DNA of 64,000 nucleotides, from NCBI GenBank assembly GCA_963169105.1, contig OY720637.1, positions 30,995,925 to 31,059,924 on the forward strand, in the 5' to 3' direction. The notes beneath the pieces are model-generated. The model did not search any database and was not told the origin of the DNA. It was given only the letters and a program-made list of their open reading frames with translations. Shown one piece after another: positions 42,557 through 54,154 of the stretch. Position 1 is the stretch's first letter; the number at the start of each line of letters is the position of its first letter. The DNA comes from Ceriagrion tenellum (Eukaryota; Arthropoda; Insecta; Odonata; Coenagrionidae). The position numbers were made by a program, and so were the translations under genes.

Positions 42557-45500
42557 ATCATAACTCCTTATCTAGCGTGAAAAATGATGCATAAATGCAA
42601 AAGCATAAATTAGTAATTCAATAGACTGTAAAGTATTGATATTAACAATTGAATCCCAAAATAACAACTCAAACCAGGAGGACTGTATCATAGCCAATTT
42701 CAAATGCTACGTTAGTTAAAGGTAGTTGTCTTTTGAACTAGCAAGTAACAGTAAAAGGCTTGTAATACCATGTAAAAACTATAGAGTAGTACTCAGTGCG
42801 CGTTCATTCAGGCTGAAGCTTGTCGTCGAAGGTTCAGTTTGTGTGTACCTATGGGTGGTCGTAATCCAAACAAAATCAGACTTTTTAAGGTGTCTGTGGA
42901 CCATTCAGCTTAATGTTGGACTTCATTGTCCCAACACCTAATCACTCAAATGCAAAATTATCACTTCTAGCTTCACATTTTTGATATAATTATTTTCTTC
43001 GGCCCATTATACCGGCAGTTTCGCTAAAGTAGTCGCAAATTGGTAACTAACACTTCATAGCTCAAGAACATAAAAGAAAATTACATTGATTTTCGAAGAA
43101 GCGTCATGTCTCTTGAAAACTAAAATCAATAGCCCAATACGCGGTCAAGCTAACCTTAAATCCACTAAAACAGCTGTTTCTAGCAAAGATTTCTTTAATA
43201 GTACTCCTCTCAATAATATTTTAACGATTTTAACCATCCATACAGAACAGGGGAATCGATGTGCGTCTGTTGTAATCTTGTTCTCAAGGCCTGAGAACTC
43301 GACAGAAACGACGGCTTGAGGCCATGCTAACTGCAATTATGCAAATTGTATGTGTTCTCAAATTCAGTTCAATTACTAGAAAATTAAACAACAATGACGG
43401 CCCAAAAATTGACGCGGAATTAGCTAAAATCGCATTAAATTCTCACTAAACATGTCATATAGGCGTGAAAGACTAACCAGAATCACTCACTAGAAAAGAG
43501 CCATATTTAAACAGCTGAAGTTTGACCATTTCATCGAATGAACGACTCTCCATACAATTTGTCTTTGCTAAACTCTACAGTATCCCGTTTATAGGGTTTT
43601 TCCTGGCAACTTAGATTTTTCACTCTCACGAAATTAGATCTCTCCTCTTGACATTTAACAGTGAAAGACAGATGCTTCTTCCCTCTTGTTTGGCCACATC
43701 TAGAATGTACTGCGAGCATTCGGGATCCTGCATAGAAAGATTTAATTGGCGAAGAATTACAAAGGAAAGCCAAAGAATTCGTTCAAAATTACTAAAAGAG
43801 ACACGTTAATTGTTACGCAGCCGATGGAATGACTAGGTCAGGAGCCGTTTGAGACAGGCTCCATTTGTTAGACTAAGATTACTTACGAAATTCAAATTAC
43901 ACGAGTTTCAGGGTAATTTGAAGGATATTAATTTTAAATTTACTCTGTATTTATAGAACTGATAGAAGCACGAAAACAAATGAGAAACACTGCCAAACCG
44001 ATTGGTACAAAGATTCCTTTTACTTACAAATCATTTGTCACATCAGCAAAAAAAGAGCGAGACACTATGACGCTCTGTAAATATACTGAACACTTAACTC
44101 CTCTCTCCTTTTCTATTTCCTTTCTTTATTCCGTTTTATTGGCGTGTGTAATTCACATTTTTAACCACACTACCCTAATGTGGCTCGCAGTTTAATGTGT
44201 AAGTTTTGAAGAAACTTTCCCTATACAATGGCCTTTTCAAAATCCGACCGAATCAAACCTAGGACTTCTCCGTTCACCTTCCATCTTCCAAGTTTCACCT
44301 TTCGTTTTAGATTACCCCGTAGCTGAAACAGTGATATCCAAGTAATTTCAGCGAGATACCGGCAAGAATGTAATCAGGGCGTCACTAATTTCGTGGTTCG
44401 TAACGAAAACGATCGAATCGCGTGCGGGAGGGCATGGGACGAAAAGCTTGGCTTCTCAAGGCAGGAGCGTAAGCGGAGATAAAAACACCCGCCTTCCAGA
44501 GCCCCTAAATAATTATTATTTTCCGTCGGAGAATTAAGGGTAGCCAAGAAAGCCCCGCCTAAAACCGGGTTTAATCGTAAACACTGCCGAAAAGACACGA
44601 AAAAAAACCGATGCTATGAAAACAACCCAATATGCATTCTACATGATACCAGTAATTTCGTGACCTGATCAGCTTTCCCAACACCCGGGCGCCTAAGAGA
44701 ACGAAGAGACACACTCCCAACGAAATATTGTACCCAATGACCGATTTATCCTCGTATTACAAAAGAACCCCAAAACATTCACAAATGCTTTGTTTTCTTG
44801 TACACATCACCTGTTTCAAAGGGAAGGTGGCCGGTATTGAGTCATCTATAGGCAATTTAAGTTGAGACAGGCTTATCAAGGCATGTTATTACGATGGAAT
44901 AAATGCAGGGGAAAGGGCTTGCTGATAGGTTAATTATAGTTCTACGAAATTCACGTTAATCGCCGATGGGAGAGAATTGGTCAAAAGAGAAACAGGTTAT
45001 GGCGCTCTTTATCCCGCCAGGTCGCACATCCAAGTTCTTCATATTCATGGAAATTTCCATTCCATATTTGCCGTTTAATATTCATCAATGGCTCCACCTG
45101 GTCAAACATTCCAAAAAACAAAGTAAACACCAGGCAATGCACAAGTAATACACAAGTACTACCCACATTTGAAAGCGCATTTCAACTTGATGCAAGGCAT
45201 GAAATTTTCAAGGCAAAGACTTTTTTTTATTTCTTCTCACAGTGAGAACAGAAATTTTCGAAACTTTTTCACTATAATTATGCAGTGAATAATCAGCCAT
45301 TGATACGATTTTCGGACATTTCCATCCATACATTCTCCATTTCGGAGTTATCTGCAGCTTTACGAATCTTAACTCTTCCAGTCCACCATCAAGACTCCAC
45401 GAACGAAGGTTGGAGAGAAACCCGGCGGCGGGCATTGGCTTGTTATCCAGAAAAAGTGACGAGGTGGGACCATAGTTAAACATCTCATTCGATGGATGCA

Positions 45501-45780
45501 GTGCTGTACATGAACTACCCTCCATATGACACTTGCGTCGGTATCTGGATTCCTCTGAAAAATATCCGCAACCACAAGTATTCAAATATGGGCCTTCGAA
45601 ATGGGAATCCAATACTCCAGCTACCACACCAACCCCTTGCGTTACTTCTAAATCACCCGTTTACAAATATGGAATACATTAAAAATGGGAAAACTTTCAC
45701 TATTTACGCTCACGTAGCTTATTTAAGCTTACTTCGGCATTAATGAACGTTCTTTGCACAAAGCTAGGCTGCCAAACACG
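42557..45780. other. No recognisable feature
   Basis: No gene or repeat could be supported. Scattered frames under 140 codons lack recognisable motifs. Confidence 0.4.
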
Positions 45781-46155
45781 TACCCCTTTGGGGACACGTC
45801 GTACAGAATGGGAATCGTGATGTAAAATGAAATTTACAATACTTTACAATACAAAAACTTTACAATAAAGCCTTTATACTCCATTGCACCGCGCAATGAG
45901 AAACGATTTACGGTCCATGACTATAATACAGTATCCACGAATGTACATTTTGAAGACAGTACTCTAGCTGCCACGCAAACTCCCTTGCATTGCTCCTCGG
46001 TCACCCGTACAGAAATATTATCTCATTAAAGCTATAAAAAAAGTTCGTCTATAATTCTAACTTCTTCCATTATTGAGATATTTTTTGCGTACCATCAGAC
46101 CTGGCAGACACGTTATCCGCAAGATACGCGTATCGTAGATTGGGAATCGAATTGG

Positions 46156-46158
<3 letters not shown>

Positions 46159-46246
<88 letters not shown>
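46159..46246. repeat. (TA)44 microsatellite
   Basis: An uninterrupted 88-bp run of TA. Confidence 0.98.
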
Positions 46247-46250
<4 letters not shown>

Positions 46251-46260
46251 CTACTTATTT

Positions 46261-46289
46261 CTGACGAAGGCGGTTGTGTCCGCCGAATA
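46261..46289 (+). ncRNA. Degenerate hammerhead-like core (46 kb)
   Basis: CTGACGA, extra A, perfect five-base stem II GGCGG/CCGCC (46269-46273 with 46280-46284), then GAATA where GAAAC is expected. It sits 14 bp after the (TA)44 tract. The first box and stem II are canonical; the 3' part is lost. Confidence 0.4.
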
Positions 46290-46639
46290 TATATAAATAT
46301 CTGTGAGTTTTTCTTTTTTGTGTGTTCTATGTGTAACTGCCAGTCACGCCTGTGACATTTTTTACAATATTTGTGCACTACACGTGTTTTTCCACTGGAT
46401 TTATTCCACTTGATACCGCAAGAATCTTCTGATTTTATACCTTAATTTAAGTTTTTTTATGTACCATTAGACCTGCCTGATACGTAATTCGCAATAATCG
46501 CGTATCATGGATTGGGAATAGCTGTTTTTAAGGGAGGAACAGCATTGAAGCCTCTACATACAATTGCATCGTGGGATGAGTAACGTTTTACGGTCCATGA
46601 CAATGCCAAACAGTGTCTTTGAATGTATAAAGGTGTGTG

Positions 46640-47150
46640 GCACGGTGCCCCAATATCCACTGCAACCCTAGCCGACGAACCAGGGGTGGGAGCGACCCAA
46701 AAATCGCCCCCCTTACGCCATTTGGCGACCGCCTAACCAGAAAATGCGCAGTAAACGCTTCCGCCCGGCCCCGAATGTGAATTTCCCTTTAAAGAAAAAA
46801 GAAAAGAGAGGTAGACCTCACCTCTTGCCGCGACGGAGCCTCCGCGGTCGTGGGTGGGTGAGGAAGGACACCGAGTAGGACGAGAGGTGGACAAGGATGA
46901 GAAAAGGACAGAGTGCCCATGGATAAGACATTGACCCAAGAATGTTCCGGCGATGAGAAATGCCACTTCCTCCCGCATCGGGTTACCCACACACCACCGC
47001 CCCTTCGCCTTGGGCCGCGCCGCCGCCGCACACCGCCGTGTAAACAGGTGAGATCGGCTGGCCGCACTGAGGGGTATAGCCGCTGCCGTTGTGCAGTCTC
47101 GTCCCGAAATTCCCAGCTGAGAGGAATCGCTACTCCCACTTGGTTTTAAA
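46640..47150. other. GC-rich, CpG-rich island
   Basis: Conspicuously GC-rich between AT-rich neighbours. A donor-like CAGGTGAGA occurs near 47046. No protein motif was recognised. Confidence 0.3.
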
Positions 47151-47237
47151 TATCTACCCTCGATTGAGGCAGTTTGAGCGAGATAGTTTCCTAGTCATGA
47201 CGGAGATTATATTCGAATTTTATGCTTCTTTAAAACT

Positions 47238-47950
47238 ATTCTACCGGTTAAGGTAGGTTGTCTTGAATTTCAGAGATCCTCCTCCCAGTTTTCTACACTT
47301 TCAGGGGCCTATCTACCGCGAGTATATCCTTTTTCACCTCAGCACACGATCTACCCTTCTTCATCCCATCCATGAAACCTATTCTCTTTCTTCCCCTAGC
47401 CCCGCCTGCCCAACATCCTTCCCTCTATCACACTCTTCTGCGACCCATCGCCCATTATTACATCCTCCAGACACCTACTCTGCGGATCTCGAATTTCATG
47501 CAGAAGTTTACTTTCCTCGCCCACCATCTAAAGCACTGTAACGCCTTCGAGTTCTCTTTGGTAGCGCTTTATTTCCGAACTTTGCTCCTCTCTCCACTAC
47601 AACAATCCCCCTCTCCAAAATTAAACAACTCCCTCCCAACCGACAATGACCATGCAGAATCAACAAATTAATAATTAAAACACAAAAACAAGAAATAAGA
47701 TAAGACAAAGCACACAAAATAAACAGTAAAATTATTAAATATTTAAAGCCCACAAAACAAACAATAACTTATAGAAAGGTAGCGCGGCGGAAAGGAGCGC
47801 GGCGTTACAGCACTTCCTCGCTTGTCTTCCTCTCCGTCCACCTCACCTTCTCCATCCTTCATCACACCCGCATCTCAAATGCTAGCACCCTATTCTCGTC
47901 CTTTTTGAGGGTCCATATTTCTGCTCCATACAAAGCTACGCTCCATTTCA
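47238..47950 (-). mobile_element. LINE family c 3' end, split by an LTR-like insert
   Basis: The plus-strand text is the complement of the family c tail: CTACCGGTTAAGGTAGG at the 3' end, then complements of FMDGMKK and of a purine-rich C-terminal region to 47532. The LINE resumes at 47814 (TTCCTCGCTTGTCTTCCTCTC). The two halves are contiguous if the 273-bp insert and one GCAC are removed. Confidence 0.7.
47537..47809. mobile_element. Solo-LTR-like or MITE insertion
   Basis: A 273-bp insertion starting TGTAACGCC and ending GGCGTTACA, flanked by GCAC on both sides (47533-47536 and 47810-47813). TG-CA ends and a 4-bp duplication fit a solo LTR of the Gypsy type, but the perfect 9-bp terminal inversion would also fit a small TIR element. 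The interior is A-rich, with no frame. Confidence 0.6.
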
Positions 47951-47959
47951 TATGTTTTA

Positions 47960-49040
47960 ATTTCAGAAGCCGCAGAAAGCATGAATTAAATATTGCATTA
48001 TTAATGGTGAATTATTATAACTAAATATGACTTAAATTCTGAGTAATTCAATAAAAATACCTATTCAAGCCTTAAACTTCACTCATGTTCTTCACGTAGA
48101 CCATATATATCCGATCGAAGGGAAAAATATAGATTAATTATTTTTCGAAAGTATTATGCATGCTATTTTTTACCGGACGAACAACATATTTTGCTAGAGT
48201 CAAACTATTATGGTAGAAACGCTATCAGGTATACAATTTAGGAAATAGAACCATTAGATTAAACATGTCATTTTTTCCACGAACAATAAGACACCATAAT
48301 AGTTATGATAGGTCAGTTCTAGGATACTTTGACCCTGACTAAGTAAAACAGGTTTTTGCACTCGTTCTAAATGTCTGAACATCATAATTAGCTACTAACC
48401 TCGCATGCAATTTCCGGCATGATTTAGCACCTTGCAGTACTGTTTGTATGTTGTGATAATCATAACCAGTAGTTGTATCTCAAGTAGTGCACTGCATGGC
48501 AGCATATTCGTCTGCGTACAACTCTCCTAGTTTCTGGTCTGACTGCGCACGTTATCCTGACAGCTTTCCTTGGCCTGGCGTCCGGGGGAATGTGCGCGGT
48601 TCTCCATTCCGCTGAGATGAGTGCTTCATGCCTGGTGTGGAATCACCCCGTGCCACGCACCCTAGTGGTGGCTTGCACGGTACTTCATAGATGCAATTTT
48701 AAATGAAAGTTTTTTGCGTACTGAAAAATTTACCTCGGTAACTATTTGATTTATTTTCAATAACATTTGAGAAAACATACTACATAACTACACCCTGACG
48801 AAATCTAGGTGTTCCTCAGTCATTAAATAAGGTCTCTCTGGAGTGCATAGTTGCACCATTCCCCATGTTAAAGGGCAGATTTTCTTCGTCAAAATCTTGG
48901 AAAGTAGTTCGGTAAGGGGCTGACATATTTTGGTTTTTTTGGAAGGGTGAGATATTTTTTCATGTGAGACCAAATTCATTGATTTACAGGGGAAATGATA
49001 TTTAGCTAAACCTCTTTTAAAATACCTAGAATTCAATTTT
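47960..49040 (+). repeat. Dispersed repeat R1, long copy
   Basis: About 0.9-1 kb shared with 54155-55110. It includes a GC-rich conserved core at 48530-48695 (CCGGGGGAATGTGCGCGGTTC, ATGAGTGCTTCATGCC, GTGTGGAATCACCCCGTGCCA, CACCCTAGTGGTGGCTTGCA split by small changes) and a 3' part (GGAAAGTAGTTCGGTAAGGG, CAAATTCATTGATTTACAGG). Noncoding with unknown termini. It is not one of the recognised LINE, PLE or TIR families here. Confidence 0.65.
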
Positions 49041-50325
49041 TAAAAAATGAGATTTAATGAATTTCTGAAAAGTCAAACTCTCTTCATTACCACTGTTGCA
49101 TGCAACATTGCCAATTAAAGACTATGGAATATGATAAATACCTCGGAATTAAACCTACTAATGATCTCATGAATATATTCAGGAAATAAACTGTCAAAGT
49201 AATCGATCATTGGAAAATTTTTATAAGAGTACTTTGCAAGTGCAACTATGAAGTCAGTTAAATCTGCTACCATCCATCTGCATCTTAAAAGTTATACATA
49301 CAATCATTTGACTGCTACCCCGCACAGGTGGATGCCGAATTCCTGGCCAGATATCCCTCGAATATGCCCTGCGTTGCAATCTGTGACTCCTCGTTACTGT
49401 GGTCTCCCCGTCATAATTTGAAGTTTATAGCCGATTATAGCCAGCCCACTCGGTGCCCTTCTGACCTGCAGTTCCCACAGATCCTCTCCCTTATTGGAAC
49501 ACTGGTCGATATAGACTGGTGCTTACTTAAACGCTCACCCACGGAGACTCACTGATTGTAAGAGCTCCTTTTTACATGAACAATGCCCGACTGAGACTCT
49601 TTTGATTAATTTGTTTAGCGTTACCTAGCTGCGGTTGACAAATCGTTGCTCGTTACCATGGGTGCGATTGACAAATTGTTGCTATCCGCTTTTCAAGTGC
49701 CCTTAGCCTCTATGAGCTTACCCCATGGGTGGTAAAATGTTATAAAGTATTCCCGCATCCGTGGCCTGCGGGTAAAAATCGCCTCTTCGCACCCATGAAT
49801 GCGTAAGGTATACCTGATTTCCACGCAAGAAGGTGGTGGACGATACTCTTTTCCTTCGTCGTTCGCCGATAAGGGTGGTTTGGTTTGAACGGAGAGGGGG
49901 GGGGGGGATATTTTCTAAGACTTCTTCCACATCCTGTGCCCAAAAATACACGGGCCCTCCCGAGTTCGCTCTCACTCTCACAAGACCCGAAACCATGGAA
50001 CCGAGGCGATTCTGAAATTTCCAAAACCGATCCTGTGGGTGGGAAATGGCGCGGGGAGGTAAAATGGGTGGGGGGAGGAGGAAAAGTAGGAGAAGGGAGG
50101 GATGTCAACTTGCTTTGACGGCGCCGCTTTTGCACGTTCACCTTCTTACTTTTTTATTTTCAGGGGAGTCACCCAACTCAGCCGGTCGCCTCACATTCTT
50201 CCCCGAACGAACGAAGGACGAGATCATCATCTGCAGGAATCAATTTCGAAGATTTTGGAAAGAGCGTATGACTTTCCCAACGGACTACAACGTATAGCAA
50301 TAGGAGGCGTATAGTAATAGAAGGG
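49041..50325. other. No recognisable feature
   Basis: Unassigned. The GC-richer block 49840-50120, with a G-run at 49899-49908, has frames on both strands but no recognised protein. Confidence 0.35.
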
Positions 50326-50329
50326 AGCT

Positions 50330-50815
50330 GATGATGGGGACATTGGGTAAGGATGTGAAGAATAGGCTGGTGAAGAGCTTGATATGGGGCGTAGCGTGAT
50401 ATGGTGCAGAAACGTGGACCTTCCGAAAGGAGGTCGAGAATAGGCACCAGGCATTTGAGATGTGGGTGAGGAGAAGGATGAAGAAGGTTAGTTGGACGGA
50501 GAGGAAGACTTACGAGGAAGTGCTTGAGATGGTGAGCGAGGAAAGTAAACTTCTGCATGAAATTCGAGATCGGCAGTGAGAATGGCTGGAGGAGGTAATA
50601 AATGGCGATGGATTGCTCAAGAGTGTGATAGAGGGAAGGATGTTGGGCAAGCGGGTAAGAGGAAGAAGGAGAATAAGTTTCATGGACGGAATGAAGAAGG
50701 GTAGATCGTATACTGAGGCAAAAAAAAGATATACTAGAGGGAGATAGGCCCCTGAATCTGTAGAAAACTGGGAGGAGATTCTCTGAAGTTCAAAAAAACC
50801 TACCTTCACCGGTGG
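50330..50815 (+). mobile_element. LINE family c, 3' end
   Basis: Plus strand: a KDVKNRLVKSLIW-like start, YGAETWTF, then after stops ERKTYEEVLEMVSEESKLL, GDGLLKSVIEGRMLGK, FMDGMKKGRSYTE, KKRYTRGR and the CCTACCTTCACCGGTGGAAT tail. It carries several stops and a frameshift. Confidence 0.75.
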
Positions 50816-51073
50816 AATATATTTTTTCAAATATGACTTAGAAGTAAAATGACAGGGATATCCAAAGTATCAATACAATATCAATGCCAATGTCGTAACG
50901 AGTTTCAGGATTAGACATCACACCCGTGTTTGCGATATTAAAAACTGTTCTCTTAGTACATGGCCACGTGAATAACCGAAATTCATTCATAAAAGTCTTT
51001 GTTCTTAGCTTATATTGGCATTTTGGATTCCTCTTCAATTTAACTACGACAAAGAAAGTAAGGAAGAAGTACG

Positions 51074-51600
51074 ATGGACATCAAGTGGAGAATAGCCCAA
51101 GATAAGAAGGCGTTCGTGGGAAAAAGCAGCTGCTGCACTCAAAGAAGATAGTACTACAAACCAGGAAACAATGTGAAAACATTTGTTTGAAGCATGGCAC
51201 TCCATGGATTGGAAGCATGGACCATTGGAAAAGCTGACCAGAAATGACTAGAAGCCTTCGAAACTTGGTGCTGGAGGAGGATGCTAAAGATTGAATGAAG
51301 AAATAAGAAATGATGAAGAGTACAGAAGAGTAGAATAGGAAAACACCCGATGGAAGACCATAAATAAAAGAAGAAAAAGATTGATTATACACACCCTGAG
51401 ACACAATGAGTATGTGAAAAACACAATTGAAGGTAAAATAGAGGGAAAAGTCCCCAGAGGAAGACCCAGGAATTAGTTCATGAGCCAAATAAGGAGGGAA
51501 GTACATAGGAAGAGATACCAGGAAGTAAGGGAACTAGCATTTGATATGGAAGGTTGGAGGGCTGCAGTCAACCAATCTTAGGATTGAGCAACCATTGAAT
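51074..51600 (+). mobile_element. LINE family d, 3' end
   Basis: Plus strand: MDIKWRIAQDKKAFVGK-like start, ALHGLEAWTIGKADQK, LEAFETWCWRRMLKI, then a heavily frameshifted tail to CAGTCAACCAATCTTAGGAT and CAACCATTGAATGA. 5' truncated and dead. Confidence 0.7.
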
Positions 51601-51619
51601 GACTTCAATTTAATCCAAA

Positions 51620-51856
51620 GACTGCATTGTTGCAGCTCTACCCACTTATTATTTTTTGCCGTACTGTTGGCCCGTTATTCCCTGGAATCCCAATAGACAC
51701 CTTAGCCCGTCATAAGGTTTTCCAGGGACCGGACCAACAGAAATTGACATACAGCCATGCCCTGGGTAGTGTAAAACCCACCCAGGCGGGAATCGAACCC
51801 GCAACCCTTAGTTTAGCCGGCGAGGATATTAACCCGCCTCCACCGGGTCCGGCCAC
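51620..51856 (-). mobile_element. tRNA-derived SINE (SINE-1)
   Basis: Minus strand starts with a GGACCCGGTGGAGGCGGGTT head and has a consensus Pol III B box GGTTCGATTCC (complement at 51789-51799) preceded by TAAGGGTTGCG, as in a tRNA T arm. The body continues with CCAGGGCATGG, GGTCCGGTCCCTGGAAAACC and a tail to about 51620. It lies between a LINE tail and a TIR element. LINE-dependent retroposition is expected from family knowledge. Confidence 0.7.
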
Positions 51857-51860
51857 ACAC

Positions 51861-52899
51861 TAAGGTAGCATACGTATATTTAAGATCGTGTTTTTCTTGA
51901 AAAAATCAATTTACGAGCAAATTTAATAACATTTGCTCGTAAATTGACTCTTGCTCTAACTATTTTAATTTCCTCAAATTAAAATAGTTAGAGCAAGGTA
52001 TCACCTAGGGTTCACCTAGAATTCAACTAATTTGATATAATTTAAAAAATAACATCTCAACTTTACGAGGACACCAAAATATCAGTAACATATTGAACTA
52101 CTTTTTGAGACATTTGCCAGAATATAGAAGCCATTTTCCATGGGGCATGGTACACGTAGACTTCAGAAGAGACTTCACTTCAAGAACGAGGATTTCGACA
52201 TTTTTAAAAAATCGCCAGAAATTTAATAGTGTGTAGTTTGAACTTCTTTTTCTGCAAAATTCCTCCACATAGTGGCTGTTTTTGTTAATTGTTGGCAAAT
52301 AAAAAATTTATCAACAATCATAGCAAGGAGTTATTAAAAAACCTGATGGAGAGGGATTTGTAACAAAATAGCCGGGCGTGGCTATGAAAGGAATACTTAA
52401 CGTCCAATGGTTATATCAGCGGGTATTATTCAGTAATCATCGAGACGATCAGAGGGGGCCCAGGAAAGCTAAATTGTTATAAGGGGACATGATTGTGTAT
52501 GAATATCAATTCCCGTAAGCCGAGAAATCAGCGTTCAAATTGCATGTGAATCGGTTTTACACATGATTCCAACAGGGAATGTTAAAAATATCAAGAAATA
52601 TATTGAAGAGTCCAATATTCATCCCACTGATGAATTTTTTCACTTGTCTTACATTGCACTTTTCATATGTCTCGCCCATATGCATGTGGGAAATGATAGA
52701 TTAAGTCACGAAGCATGGCTTTACACGTCTCGGAATATTCATGAGGAAGCAATCGAGATAAAAAAGAGGAAGCCTTGCTCATCAAAACGGAAAATAATGT
52801 GACAGTCGACTTCAAGCTCAGGAATATTTTATTAAATTTGCTCGTAAATTGATTTTTCAAGAAAAACATGCTAATAAATATATGTATGCTACCTTGGTG
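51861..52899. mobile_element. Nonautonomous TIR element with internal hairpins
   Basis: Inverted termini of about 65 bp: 51863-51928 and 52829-52895 (shared AAGGTAGCATAC, GTTTTTCTTGAAAAA, CAATTTACGAGCAAATTT). Inside the left end are two hairpins, 51907-51948 and a perfect one at 51953-51998 with 20-nt arms (TTGCTCTAACTATTTTAATT). No transposase. The host-side duplication is unclear because the SINE end abuts. Confidence 0.6.
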
Positions 52900-54040
52900 T
52901 ATGTCAGCACCGACAAAAAACCTTACTCTCAACTCTTCCACAGATATGCATAATCGAATATAATAGACAATTCTTTTTTATAAATGTGTCAGTCAATAGT
53001 TATTCAACCCGAGTCATTCATTACTTATCCTCATTTTCCACACAAATACAGCGTAGTTGCGTACGTGATGCCCAGGTTAATGAATCGTAGTTAAGCTTAT
53101 TTAATACATCAAAGAATGTTTATAACACACTTATAACATAGCTGAATGAATGAAATTTGCTCTTGCAGTCTCCACTTCGTAGAATTCCTTAATGTTAGTA
53201 TTCACATCAAATACTTACTTAAACCTAGTACTTTTCCACAGTACTAAGCCTTTTACTTTATTATGAATACGATAGCTGAACCACATGAGAAAAATATACG
53301 TAATAAATCCTGTGATCTTGTTCGTCACATCAGACGACGCTTTCAGTACAGCCTGCAATATGTGCGCTTCTAACGGTACATTTCCTGTATTTCAAGAAAA
53401 ACAGGCCCAAAAAAACACCTCAGCTACCTTCACGTGTCCCAGGCAAAATCCAAAACATTATCCACGGCCGAGCAATCTCCATTTTCAGTTGTCGAGCCCA
53501 CCTCACTCTCTATACTCCCCGTACCTCTCCCCCCACTTCCCCTCTTCCTCCACTTCCCCCGACCCACCTCCCGGCGCTCCAACTAGTCTACACTCGACAA
53601 CAACACCGAATATCCGCTCCTGTTCGCCCACTTCCGCGAATCCGACGCTTCCTTTGAAAGTATTTAGCCTTGTAGAGTGTGGCCTCTTCCTCAAATTCCC
53701 ATGTCTGTCGGGAGAATGGGAAGGAAATGTATTTTTTTTTCGCGAAGCCGAGAACTCGGCCGGGCCATGAATGGTGGGAAGTGATAATATCCGCCGAAAG
53801 GGACGAAAGGGGGGTAGAACCTATTTCGCGTGCTCATTCGAGGTGATATCATTTAACATCCTCCCAAAACGACTCTCTTGTTAGGTAGTCTTGGGTTTTT
53901 AGGTGTTGTGACTGCTATAACGTTGTATTTCACTGTCTACCTTCATGTAGTTTGAGGAAAATATTACCCTATACATAATAGAGACCATAAAATAATAAAT
54001 AATCGTGGAATGAATCGTTATTATTATTATAATTTAAGTA
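52900..54040. other. No recognisable feature
   Basis: Includes a Pro/Ser-rich 161-codon frame (53285-53770) with no recognised domain in a pyrimidine-rich patch. I do not call it a gene. Confidence 0.35.
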
Positions 54041-54042
54041 TT

Positions 54043-54150
54043 ATACCGGTTAAGGTAGGTTTTGTTGAATGTCAGAAAATATCTTCCCGGTCCTCTGCAC
54101 ATTCAGGGGCCTATCTCCCTCTAGTATATCTTTTTCCACCTAAGCATTCG
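54043..54150 (-). mobile_element. LINE family c, terminal fragment
   Basis: Only the last ~108 bp of the family: ACCGGTTAAGGTAGG, CCTCTGCACATTCAGGGGCC, TCTCCCTCTAGTATATC. It is joined directly to the left side of repeat R1. Confidence 0.65.
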
Positions 54151-54154
54151 GTGG

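Larger units (their letters stand above)
45795..46625 (+). repeat. Imperfect tandem repeat units
   Basis: 45795-45950 and 46455-46625 share a unit (AAGCCT-TA, ATTGC, GATTTACGGTCCATGAC against GTTTTACGGTCCATGAC). 46087-46158 repeats the front of the later unit (GACCTG, CGCGTATC, GATTGGGAAT). The array is interrupted by a (TA)n tract and a hammerhead-like scrap. Confidence 0.5.

Noticed and set aside
45208..45627. 139-codon minus-strand frame
   Set aside because: No recognisable domain. It overlaps shorter frames on both strands, and no exon signals support it.
46159..46246. Isoleucine/tyrosine-repeat coding frame through the TA tract
   Set aside because: It is simply the translation of a microsatellite.
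51770..51856. A possible functional tRNA gene on the minus strand
   Set aside because: Only the B box and T-arm-like part match. No full cloverleaf could be drawn, and the sequence continues into a SINE body.
53285..53770. 161-codon Pro/Ser-rich frame
   Set aside because: Low-complexity composition in a pyrimidine-rich patch, with no recognisable motif.
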